A stretch of 20,819 nt of DNA from Saccoglossus kowalevskii (lineage: Eukaryota; Hemichordata; Enteropneusta; Harrimaniidae). Below, one piece after another: positions 1-14,454 of the stretch (positions within the stretch are counted from its first letter, which is position 1; each line of letters starts with the position of its first letter). The notes under the pieces are model-generated. The model had not been told where the DNA came from, did no database searches, and saw only the letters and a list, made by a program, of their open reading frames with translations. The stretch covers positions 71,685-92,503 of the forward strand of contig NW_003126392.1 in the NCBI RefSeq assembly GCF_000003605.2. The letters run 5' to 3'. Position numbers and translations under genes: made by a program.

Positions 1-164
1 ATATCCAAGCCTTCCTGGTTCGAGCCTCTTGGTTGTTATCAGTAATGTTTAATCTTTGTCTGTATCGCATTCCAGACAAAATGTCGGTAAACAAGAAATG
101 GGCGAACTAAAATGTCTCCTGCGTTTCACATGCGACATGATTATTAAAAAACAGAGTTAAGCGA

Positions 165-518
165 TCATGTATGTTCTATAAAGCTAACCTTGTACACATA
201 ATCTTGTACTGACGTGTTTTTTCTCCAAAAAAGACGTTCTCTTTCAGTTAACCCCCAGTTAGCTCTTCGCGTTCATGATATTTGTGAGAGTTGAAAGATT
301 TTTTGAACACATGACAAGTAACTATATTGATTTACGTACGTTACGTCATGTACGTTCTATAAAGCTAACCTTGTACACATAATCTTGTACTGACGTGTTT
401 TTTCTCCAAAAAAGACGTTCTCTTTCAGTTAACCCCCAGTTAGCTCTTCGCGTTCATGGTATTTGTGAGAGTTGAAAGATTTTTTGAACACATGACAAGT
501 AACTATATTGATTTGCGT
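165..518 (+). repeat. 181-bp tandem duplication, two copies
   Basis: Bases 165-337 and 346-518 are almost identical at a constant offset of 181 bp. I see only a few substitutions, such as ATGATATT against ATGGTATT near 275 and 456. Both copies contain the words TTAACCCCCAGTTAGC and TTTTCTCCAAAAAAGACG. The high identity suggests a recent duplication. Each copy holds an ATG followed by about 21 shared codons. An assembly duplication is an alternative explanation. Confidence 0.9.
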
Positions 519-701
519 CAAGCTGGGTGGCCCGAATTTAAATATCAGTGCGTGAACTCAAACGCGTGGTTATTAGAGTTCAGTCGAAATGTACGTGAAT
601 ATTGCGATCAAAGTGCGCTGTCCAGAGTTTATTATATTATTGTAAAATTTAACTTGACGCATTGTATGGTTTATATTACCTGTTCACTTCATTTCGAATA
701 A
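456..701 (+). other. unassigned 81-codon ORF, coding status doubtful
   Basis: The frame opens with ATG in the second copy of the 181-bp duplication and runs to TAA. The first 21 residues are shared with a shorter frame starting at ATG 275 in the first copy. The rest reads as an ordinary mixed-composition peptide (for example WLLEFSRNVREYCDQ). I do not recognise it, see no splice-site or codon-bias support, and its length is within what occurs by chance. It could be a transposon-derived fragment or noncoding sequence. Confidence 0.12.
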
Positions 702-1100
702 AAAAATCACCACCAGTTCGCCAGTTCAGCGCGTGACTTGGGGTCAAACTTCGGTCAACACACACTTGATGCCAGCATCACCGCGCAGCTAGTTTCGCAA
801 AGAAGTACTTCAAGTTCAATTGCGTCCCAAAATTATGTCGCTAATCACTCAGTTGTCGCAGCGTGTGTTGTGTCATGTCCATGATGCACTCCGTTTCGAC
901 TTTGACTTGCTTTTCCTTCTTAGTGCATGTTCTTGTTCACGTAAAATTCAACCTCTCACCAATGTATTAAAACACTTTGAATTTATACTTTGCATGATTA
1001 TATTTGGTCAACGCGAAACATTATTTTTTCTAGACCATTTCTATCAACGCAGGGTTATTTTTTTAGACAAGATGGGCCTCGTAATATCTGCCAAAAGTTT

Positions 1101-1168
1101 GCCCGGGCGATCTTTTGGTCCACATTTTTCTAAAAAAAAATCTAATCCTCCATAAGATCGCCCAGGGC
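1101..1168. repeat. GC-rich foldback (inverted repeat)
   Basis: The left arm GCCCGGGCGATCTT (1101-1114) pairs with AAGATCGCCCAGGGC (1154-1168), with one extra base in the right arm and a loop of about 39 bases that includes an A-run. It stands out as a GC-rich stem in AT-rich DNA. It may be the core of a decayed foldback element. No function is visible. Confidence 0.6.
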
Positions 1169-2276
1169 GGGGTATCAGCCGAATCCGGTATATCAATTCT
1201 CAAACCATATTTCTGAATGTAAATATTGAGATTCAAGTACTTCAAGCGGTTTTATTGCTAAAATAAGTTTTCAGCTTTGTGAATTTACAATATTGTGTAC
1301 AAGTCATTGACTAGGCTGTTATATCTGTCTGTTAGGTCATAGATCCTATGGTTAGATGGACAGTGCATGTACTAAGGACTCATTCATTGATATAGTAAAG
1401 TGAATTGAGATACATTATTAAATCTTTAAATATGTACAATCAGGAAATACAAAAAAACCCTGTTTAAAGCCGTTAAAGCATGCAAGTGTTATCAAAGCAC
1501 TGCCACTTAAATAACATGCTTGAACAATATATAGAGTATTAATGTGTTAAATGTTTGTTTTTATACAAATGGATATGCTAATTAGATAATATTATGCAAA
1601 TCAGCCACCATACTTGACAGTTTCATGTACCTGAAATCACTGTTTATTATTGTTTCTTATGACCTGCATATAACGCTACATTTTTTTCTTATCAAAGTAA
1701 TACCTGTATGTATTTAGATGTGAAACAAAGGATCTATAATTTATGACTAATATCACGATTATGATTAAAAAGTTGTAACTTTCAATATACACATATTTTG
1801 AGTCATGTTGTGAAGATTGCATGAAAGTCACAAGTTTTGAAGATTTTATTTTTAGTATCCCATGTATTCATTTCATTGATTTTCATTGCCAATATGACAT
1901 TTTTTTAGTAATATTTTATTGCATCTTTAGAAAAAGTACATTTCTATCAGTCGTTTGCAATAAATATATGGATGAAAACAAAAAAAATTGTAGTACATAT
2001 ACTTGAAATAAAAAAATTATGCAATTTCATTATGTACTTGCCTTGTATATGCCATGTGGTTCTTGAACTCCGGTGCATACATACAGTCCATAACACTACT
2101 TAACTTCTCAGAGCTGTAATCACATACATACAGTGTAATTGCTTTCTGTTAATTTCCCCGTTACATGATGTCACATAATACTGACTAAAAAGCTTCAAGT
2201 CTGATGATAATAAAAATTTATTCTTTGCTTTGTCTTTTTGTAGTGATGTTGCCACAATTGCAACTTAAAAATACAT

Positions 2277-2955
2277 ACTGTAAAATACTTTATTTTAGCT
2301 TGGAATAAATTTTCGCTGAGGGAATGATTCGTTACATTATGTATTCAGAGTGCTGATTGAATTCAATTAAAATAAATTGATGCACTACGTGTATCTGCAG
2401 TCTTCTGACTGAAATCACAACCAGCTACACATGTACTATTATCTCTATTTATACATGTATGCTATTAAAACACTGAAAATCACAGCCCTAATACATACAA
2501 AAATAGTCGAGAATGTTATGAATTGAGTCAATATTAAAACTTTTATTCTAAGCCATTTGTCCTCTATTATACATGTACATATGAAACTGACCAAACCCGG
2601 ACATGATTTACCAGTATTCTATCATTTTCTCAAGTTGACATATGTCAAGTCAAGTTATCACTGAATATAATCATGGTATCCATGAAAACATCTTTCTTGC
2701 ATTTTGAAACACCATTTAAGGGTCAGGTCTTTAATGATTTGGGGGGGGTATGTAATTGAGTCAGCAGTGTTCCTGCAAAGTCTTATTTTCCCAAAATTTT
2801 ATCAGCTAAGGACCCATTTCACAATTTGAGAGAAAATCATTGTAATTTCATAAGATATTTTTTTGAGATGAAATCACAACATTTCTTAGTACCTTTTTAC
2901 CTATCTTTTACATTCAACTCATCAAAAATCAGTGGAAATAAAATTTATTCAAAAT
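2277..2955 (-). repeat. split inverted copy of TACTGTAAAA-end element
   Basis: Bases 2277-2337 (starting TACTGTAAAATACTTTATTT) match, in reverse orientation, the right end of the element at 3754-4130, including the word TTTTCGCTGAGGGAATGATT. Bases about 2890-2950 match the reverse complement of 3842-3890, including TTTTACATTCAACTC and AAAAATCAGTG. The two matching parts should lie about 20 bp apart but are separated by about 550 bp, so either another sequence was inserted between them or these are two separate fragments. Confidence 0.55.
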
Positions 2956-3753
2956 AGCCAGAATGTATAAATTGATGTACTGCCAGGTAAAGGTATGAGT
3001 CATATGTACCATGTGGTAGGTGGCTTTACATGTTTGCTACATATACTGCTGTACAACATAATTAAATTTCATCATATGGAAGTCGTGCTGTTGTTGTGGA
3101 AACTACATTTAGTTTTAACAACTTTAGGGTACTGTAGGTACAAGTAACTACCCTCTTGTTGAAAAATTGCCAGTATATTTGAAATATGGGTGAAGTTCTC
3201 TAGGAATGTCTATTATTACCGATATATTGGTTGAATGCAGAATATGTGAAATATACTTACACATGTACTGATAATCTTTTCACCACCAGTTCCCTCTTTT
3301 CATCACAAAATAGCCCTGTTTATAGTCTGCACTTTCCTTATGAAGATGAAGACAAAAATAGCCAAATTTTTTTGAGTAAAAACTGAAAAATGACTCAAAT
3401 TTTTTTCTTTTGGCTCCAAAGGTAGGGTTCATTTCCAGAATTATTGAAGAATATAAGGAAAAAAATACAGAAAAATTTGGACGAGAAAGTCTGGTGGTAA
3501 AAAGATTAAGAGCTTTCATTTTGAGAGAGACAATTTTTTTTTTGAATTTCACAAGTCAGTGAAAATCATGAAATTTTGCAGCAGTAAAAATTTGTTAGGA
3601 ATCATATGGAAGGTAATGTTAGAGACATTTTTGTCATTACGAATGCCGTGAAATCATCAAATTGGGAAAAATCCTGACAGCAAAAATTATTAGGCGGTTT
3701 ATCTTATTCATATACATCTAACTGAGGCACAAATAACATTTTTCACTGCAATA

Positions 3754-4130
3754 TATTGTAAAATACTTTATTTTAGCTGGAATTAATTTTAGCTGAAAAG
3801 GCTTTTTAGTCGTTTTGTATGGAATTTATTTTCACTGATTTTTGACGAGTTGAATGTAAAATGTATAGGAAAAAGGTATATTCGCTGGATTTTATTTTCA
3901 CTGAATCATCCCTTCAGCGAAAATAAATTCTAAGTGAAAATAATTTTAGTTTATTAAAGTGGGAGGGTCGTCACATGCCCACACGCGGGAATTGAGGCCC
4001 AAGCGATGATAACAACACACGCTAAAAATCAAAGGCTCATGGGTAGAAGCGTGTTTGTAAACAATGACACACTATGGTCATCTGACGCATGTGCAGGTGA
4101 CGACTTCCCTGCTTTAAGTAATTCACAGTA
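3754..4130 (+). mobile_element. TACTGTAAAA-end MITE interrupted by a TTAA element
   Basis: The left end TATTGTAAAATACTTTATTT (from 3754) is answered by a right end GTAATTCACAGTA (4118-4130) that matches the expected inverted end GTATTTTACAGTA at 11 of 13 bases. The 156-bp TTAA-flanked element sits between the right end and the rest. Subtracting it and one TTAA leaves about 217 bp, close to the 230-bp element at 11002-11231. Internal TTTATTTTCACTGA and CAGCGAAAATAAATTC words form an imperfect foldback. The TA-CTGTAAAA ends resemble non-autonomous Tc1/mariner-like elements, but no transposase is present to confirm this. Confidence 0.6.
3958..4113. mobile_element. 156-bp TTAA-flanked miniature element, copy 1
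   Basis: The element is bounded by TTAA at 3954-3957 and 4114-4117. Its ends are inverted: AGTGGGAGGGTCGTCACATG on the left against AGCAGGGAAGTCGTCACCTG read from the right. A second copy of exactly the same length lies at 13733-13888. TTAA target duplication is known for piggyBac and Sola3 transposons. The ends here do not start with the CCC typical of piggyBac, so the superfamily is left open. No coding capacity is visible, so it would be non-autonomous. Confidence 0.8.
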
Positions 4131-4708
4131 TTTTATCTTGAAAAGTATGGAGCATTTGTGTACTGTCACTTGTTTATAATTCACTGGAGAATTGTAGCAG
4201 TCTGTTTTGTAAATTGGCAAAGAATTATTGACTCCATATGGTATCTAGAAAAAAAGTACATGTGCCACAAATTTCTAGGGTCATTGGTGATAAGTTATAT
4301 TAGTATACACCCATGTAGACTGCCAACTGTATCAGGTTACATTGTGTCATTGTTGTGTGAATAGTGTGGATTTTACTCAATTGTATTCCCTGACAATAAA
4401 GAAGTGATTGAATGAAACGGAAATCCCTGTTTGTCATTTCAAGAGACCATTACTATATAAGGGATTATATGGTTTCTCATCATGTTAACATATTTAGAAA
4501 TGCATCTCCAATACTTTGTACATTGAAAGAGCGCTCTCTCAAAATCAAAAATTGCGTTAACCGGTATTATATGCCAGGTCATTCATATTGACTTATTTTG
4601 TATAATACTCTCTCCCTAGAATTTTAAACCTCTGTGGTGGTGTGAATTTACATACTAATTTGCATATCATTTGCATAGTTATTCCTAACAGAAATTGTAA
4701 TGATTAAC

Positions 4709-4800
4709 ACACTGTCAAACCATTTATTTTCACTGACATTTCATTTCCCTATTTTAATGTTTTGAGCATATTCATTGTGTTTTAATTTTAATTTACATGT
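4709..4800. repeat. dispersed repeat, relative of 9599-9716
   Basis: ACTGTCAAACCATTTATTTT, then CACTGACATTTCATTTCCCT, a TTTTAATGTTTTGAGCATAT word and CATTCATTGTG-like sequence match base for base over long runs with 9599-9716 in intron 5 of the same gene. It belongs to the TACTGTAAAA-end group but is more decayed. Confidence 0.6.
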
Positions 4801-5247
4801 TCACATAGATTTAATTTATCTGAAAGGTGTATGAGGAGAGATGTCTGTTCTTGTTCTTCTTGTTTTTGTTATAAACCCTTGTTTCTTGTGGTTTTAGTGC
4901 AACTATCATTCATAATGAAACAAATTAAGATATATGTAATAGTGGAAATGCTAGTTAGCAAGTGGTTTTAGGCTTGATAAGATCCATGCTATCTGTTCGC
5001 CATCGTGACATTGCAGTTTTATACAGACAGTGTGTACTAGTATATTTATTTGCTGAGCCAATTCAAGATGGCAGCCATTTCATTGTTACAATGTATCAAT
5101 ATTAAGCTTTTCTGCCAATCCAGACCAGGATCTCAGCCATACAATATTATTATTATTAACTCATTGCTCATTCCTATATGTATTGTACCTTCAGACCTCA
5201 TATCTGTCTGAGTTGATGTATTAATATTTATTCATTTCTTATTACAG

Positions 5248-10180
<4,933 letters not shown>

Positions 10181-10350
10181 TATTACTTAGTATTAAAATA
10201 CTATGAAGTCATTGTCACTGTTCCTGTCCCTGTTTTTCAGTAATACTTGGAAGTGCTCTTGTGACTTTGTTTGTCATTTATATATAAATTTCCCCCAGAA
10301 TAACATGGTTTATTGAAAAAAATAAAAATAAATCACTTAGTAGAGCTTTC
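10181..10350 (+). other. probable Rab35 3' UTR with poly(A) signals
   Basis: Two abutting AATAAA hexamers at 10321-10326 and 10327-10332 lie about 140 bp after the stop codon and are the first canonical signals downstream. Cleavage would fall near 10345-10360. Longer 3' UTRs cannot be excluded. Confidence 0.5.
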
Positions 10351-11001
10351 AGCGAAATATAATTTAAACTTTCAGAATTTAGTCATGTGAAATATTTCCA
10401 GTACAGAGCATTACCAAATTTGACCATGATTGCCATACACTTGTTACCATTCTGTTGCATGGAATTGAGCCCTGGTTACCCAGGTTTTTTAGGACTGGAA
10501 TTTTAGTTTGTACAATCTGTAAATATCACAGTTTTGTGAATAATATGCGAAAATTGTTGAAAAACAATGTAAAACTAATAGCGAGCAAAGAAAAGCATTT
10601 TTAGTCTAATAAGCACAACTTGGTGTCTCCCAGTGCATATAAAAGATGAACATTAATTTCATGCTCATTACATATGCAAATTAGTGATTGACCAATCAGA
10701 AGTGTCTTTTTATTTTGATATAAGGAGGACTGGGAATAGTGACAATGACAAACTTAGTTCTATTTTTGTGTACTCTAAAAAAAGTATTATAATTGTTTTA
10801 TTTCTTGAAGTAATTATGTAACAGGTTTTAGTCGGAATGTCAGCGGGAGTATATGTTTTAAATCCATATATTTCATGACCAGAATTAGTCGTCTTGTATT
10901 CATTGTAACCAGTGTGGTATAGACTGCTTTAAAAGTGCAATATTTATCTTGTTCAGGCCAGTTTTGTCTCTATTCAGCATCTCTTTTAATTTTTTAGTAG
11001 A
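10351..11001. other. intergenic, nothing recognised
   Basis: This AT-rich stretch after the likely Rab35 poly(A) site has no supportable ORF, repeat or RNA gene. A single ACCAATCAGA word occurs at about 10690, related to the CCAAT word in the nearby 32-bp array. Confidence 0.5.
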
Positions 11002-11231
11002 TACTGTAAAACATGTTGAAAAAGCGGCATGCAATTTTAGCGAATTGTGGTAAAATGGCGTAATAGCGAAATGTTGATTTAGTGAATCTCTCTTGTCATT
11101 GTTGATTTCTTTGTTTGGCGGCTATTTTAAATTTATAGAAAAGTCATTAGCGACATCTTGAATTAGCGAATCAGTTCTCTTGCTAAATTCGCGAATACGA
11201 CATGCTCGCGAAAAAGACATGTTTTACAGTA
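11002..11231. mobile_element. 230-bp MITE with perfect 15-bp terminal inverted repeats
   Basis: The left end TACTGTAAAACATGT (11002-11016) is the exact reverse complement of ACATGTTTTACAGTA (11217-11231). The terminal TA on each side would be the target duplication, as in Tc1/mariner-like elements. Internal AATTTTAGCGAATTG and ATTCGCGAATACG words form further inverted similarity. It is the best-preserved member of the TACTGTAAAA group in the window and has no ORF. Confidence 0.8.
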
Positions 11232-11273
11232 ATTTGATTGAAACAACTGTTATGATCATTGCCTTCAAAAACT

Positions 11274-11375
11274 ACATGTGTAAGCAACCAATCAGAGCCT
11301 GTGTTACATGTGTAAGCAACCAATCAGAGCCTGTGTTACATGTGTAAGCAACCAATCAGAGCCTGTGTTACATGT
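11274..11375 (+). repeat. 32-bp tandem repeat, three identical copies with CCAAT word
   Basis: The unit is ACATGTGTAAGCAACCAATC followed by AGAGCCTGTGTT, at 11274-11305, 11306-11337 and 11338-11369, with six bases of a fourth. The three copies are identical. Each contains AACCAATCAGA, which matches the CCAAT box bound by NF-Y in animals. It starts 43 bp after the MITE at 11002-11231. Confidence 0.95.
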
Positions 11376-13390
11376 TGTTTTCTCGTAAACAATGCTCTGA
11401 ATAGTTGAATATATTCGTCGTACACTGGTGACTGGATTAAAGCAACTACACACAAGATTTTAATCAGATTTATTTCGTAGAAAATCTATGACTAGACAAA
11501 ATAAGAATAATTGACATTTAAAAACTTGATCAACTGTTCGTAAATTATTGCGTAATTTTGTTCACAAGACGACGAAAGTTGCTCAAGTCAATTATTATTT
11601 GTTGCATGATCTCCAAAATAGCTTTCATCATATCATGGAACCTGGACTCCCTCCTACCGTGAAGTATTTAGTTAGAGATAGTGCCGTTTATATCCTGCCA
11701 CTTTGGATATTTATTGAGTTCTACAAACTTTATTCAATTTATTGCGCGAAAGTTGTAGCATTTTGTAAAGCTCAAAATACCTCAGTACATGATTATGTCT
11801 GCGACCTGATTATATAATTACTTAGAAATATGATGCGACCATAGATGATTCAGCTAAGACCCATAGATTGAATTATAAAGTTAGATTAATTAATGTACAA
11901 TTTGTTTGTAGCGATTCACAGTTATTTACAAAAGAAATGTTTTGCGTTCATTGTTGATTTCTACAAGATCATTCAATGTTTTTTTCATTTCTAGAAGCTC
12001 TTGCGCTGCATAAGGGATTACATGCTTGTAGTTTAATTTTGAATTGAGTTTTAATAAATTTTTCAAATATTTCTTTGTTTAAGAATAGTTTGAGACAAAT
12101 CTGCATATTTTTTTTGTTACTTTCCATACACTGAGAATTAAGAGCGCCACCACAGGCGACTATTTGCCACATGTTGATGTTTTGAGCATTTATTGTATTT
12201 TTAGCATGTTTAACTTTTTTCTTAGCAGAGAAGTGTTCAATTGATGACTTTGTATATATATAAATATATATATCTTATGTACTAATCTTGTTAAATCATG
12301 ACTTAAAATTAACCTGCCTGTTATATCTTGCATCCCCTATCATTTTCACCAGATAGAACCATCTCCCATAAGCGTGAATGGAAACATGTATTATTCCATT
12401 GTTAAAATAGGGGACATAGGTTACAAATAGGCTGACAAACATAAGTTCTTCCAAGTTATTTTCTTGCATTATACACAAAGTGGGATTGTTGTACAAGCAA
12501 TGTATATTAATTAGGCTTTAAGTCATGGACCTTCATTTTAAATGAGAATGGAGGATCTCCAACATTGGGCACTGAACTTAATGTCATACAGACTTGATGT
12601 TTATTAATCATATCAAAGTAGCCTTGTTCTGTGCTCTTGTAAGAAACATTTGTCTTCGGGGTTTGACCATTAGAAACTTTGGGGAGGTTTTGAGAAACAC
12701 AAATTCTGCATGGAGAAAATTTTTTAGCAAATGATCAAACCCATTTTGGTTTTCCACGTAATGTCATTTGTGAATTGTTAAGACAAGTCGCTAATTAAAA
12801 ATGATCTTTTGCATGCCAATTGATGCCTTGATTGTGCATCCATTTTCTTGTATATGATTGTCAATGAAGATCACAGTCAGCTCACATATAAGGGGTAACA
12901 TAAGTAAATAACTTCACTGATATTTACTGCATCTGTCTTGAATTCTCATCAGACCTGTTTTGTTGCGTTCTGCCAGGATTCAAGATGTCTGCCCTAGTTA
13001 CTATCGATGATTCGCTGCAAGACTCTGCATTATGCATGAAATTAAATAGCATTATAGTGGCCTCAAAACATCATGTAGGATTCAACAAATTCAAAACTAT
13101 TTTGGGGTGTTTCAATGCTAAATATTGTGCTAATGGTCAATTTTGATGAAGTAAGGGTATTCCAATGCCGTATTTTGATTTGGTCTGCGCCACACTTTTC
13201 ATGTTAAAGAAATATTTAAGCAATAACTGATGTTCCCTTGAACAGTTTATTTAGAATACTACACCCACAATTCTTTGCATTTCCCACAATGCACTATTTC
13301 TGACAATTCCAGCTGCTGTTAGTTCATTTTAAAAGCTGTGTATTTGTCCCACGAGAAAATTTAACAGTTTAGAATTAAACACTCATCTGT
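11376..13390. other. intergenic, nothing recognised
   Basis: Between the 32-bp array and about 13390 I see only AT-rich sequence with a short TATATATA run near 12252-12272. Open frames in this stretch, such as 11548-11817, begin with TTG or lack splice or homology support. Confidence 0.45.
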
Positions 13391-13470
13391 TATGTATGTA
13401 CCTCTGTTTGTCTGTGTGAATTATTTCATAATGTATGATTTTGCTTACACGTTGCATAGAAGAGTATATT

Positions 13471-13525
13471 CAAGACCCCAAAAGGTCGCGCATCCTGGTA
13501 CTATGCAGACCCCAAAAGGTCACAC
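13471..13525 (+). repeat. short direct repeat
   Basis: AGACCCCAAAAGGTC, followed by CGCGCATC in the first copy and ACACATCA in the second, occurs twice about 37 bp apart. It is a small local duplication with no visible function. Confidence 0.5.
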
Positions 13526-13732
13526 ATCATGTTTTATGAAATGTGAGAAAAAAAAAACAATTGTTACAGCTATCGCCACACAAACTGTACATTTCTCCAT
13601 ATCTAAGAACAGATTCAAAGTTCACATTCTGCAGGAGTTCTTACTTGGCATCTCTGGAGTTCTCCAAAGATCAAAATATAGCTGGGGTCCCCTACTCCAT
13701 GACATCACCATGAATGCAGTAGAGGTGAATAA

Positions 13733-13888
13733 AACAGGAGGGTCGTCACCTGCACATCCGTGGGAATTGAGTCCCAAGCAACGAAAACACACACACTATA
13801 AACGCAAAGGCTCATGGGTAGACACTTGTTTGTAAACAATGACACACTATGGCCATCTGACTCATGCGCAGGTGACGACTCCCCCGCT
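13733..13888. mobile_element. 156-bp TTAA-flanked miniature element, copy 2
   Basis: This copy has the same length and orientation as the one at 3958-4113. The left end is AACAGGAGGGTCGTCACCTG and the right end, read inward, is AGCGGGGGAGTCGTCACCTG. It is flanked by ATAA (13729-13732) on the left, a probable mutated TTAA, and TTAA (13889-13892) on the right. The interior AAAGGCTCATGGGTAGA and TTTGTAAACAATGACACACT are shared with copy 1. Confidence 0.8.
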
Positions 13889-13892
13889 TTAA

Positions 13893-14454
13893 CATATGAT
13901 TTGTTATGCAAATTAACTGATGTAGCACTATGCTAATACTGATATCCTCACGTAGTTACGTTCCTGTGGGAGGCAACAAGAATCAAGTCCAGGTAACAGA
14001 TGATTTGTGTACAAATAAGACACGCACTAAATACTTGCAAAGATAATTTATTATACAATATTTGTTTAAACTGTTGCACATCATAAGGCATCATTACCAT
14101 TACCCAGAATTGTTTGTACAATAACTGAACCAAAGATACAAATTTTCATCCAAGAAACTTACATATGATATGCAATTAATCATAAAGTCACACTAATGAA
14201 ATGAAAGTCTTTTTACAATTCTATATGGATATCAGTCTTGAATAACAATATTAGTCAAAAAAAAAGCTTCACTGCCAAGTACACTCGTGTATTTATGTTA
14301 AAAAGTGTTAAAGGCGCATGTTGCATTTGTGTCAAAATTTTTAGATAGGTTATTTAAGGTAAAATAACCTTGGTGAAACCAAATGATTTTTGCATGGTAA
14401 TAATTGTCCTGTCAAATGATGTATGCTTATGATTAAGAATTGTAATAGATTGAA
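13893..14454. other. intergenic, nothing recognised
   Basis: AT-rich sequence between the second TTAA element and the 32/33-bp minisatellite. A minus-strand AATAAA (14047-14052) is present but lies more than 5 kb past the SARM1 stop codon. Confidence 0.4.

Larger units (their letters stand above)
1..5247 (+). other. Rab35 intron 1 and possible 5' flank, no exon found
   Basis: The next Rab35 exon starts at 5248 with two bases that complete a glycine codon, so an upstream exon for about the first 17 residues must exist. I searched this stretch on the + strand for a start codon followed by the conserved Rab35 N-terminus and for a donor after a GDS-type sequence, and found neither. CpG is clearly more frequent in about the first 1.2 kb than in the remaining 4 kb, which would suit a promoter-proximal region, but this is inference. 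Apart from the repeats listed separately (165-518, 1101-1168, 2277-2955, 3754-4130, 4709-4800) I see no supportable feature. Confidence 0.6.

Noticed and set aside
16-30. tRNA B-box-like GGTTCGAGCC at the left edge
   Set aside because: The flanking bases do not form a T-arm stem and no A box or acceptor stem can be placed.
820-1155. 111-codon + strand ORF in the CpG-richer left end
   Set aside because: The first codon is TTG; the internal ATG frame reads without recognisable motif and runs into the foldback and A-run.
5068-5090. ATGGCAGCC as a possible Rab35 start codon
   Set aside because: The frame does not encode the conserved Rab35 N-terminus and has no suitable donor before exon 2.
11548-11817. 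89-codon + strand ORF between the convergent genes
   Set aside because: The frame starts with TTG, not ATG. I recognise no domain, and the length is ordinary for chance in this DNA.
13281-13300. ZNF143/Staf-like word TTCCCACAATGCAC
   Set aside because: Only part of the long consensus fits and no promoter or transcript is visible nearby.
13392-13835. 147-codon + strand ORF
   Set aside because: Its last third is encoded by the 156-bp TTAA element and the rest is not recognisable. No splice or codon evidence supports it.
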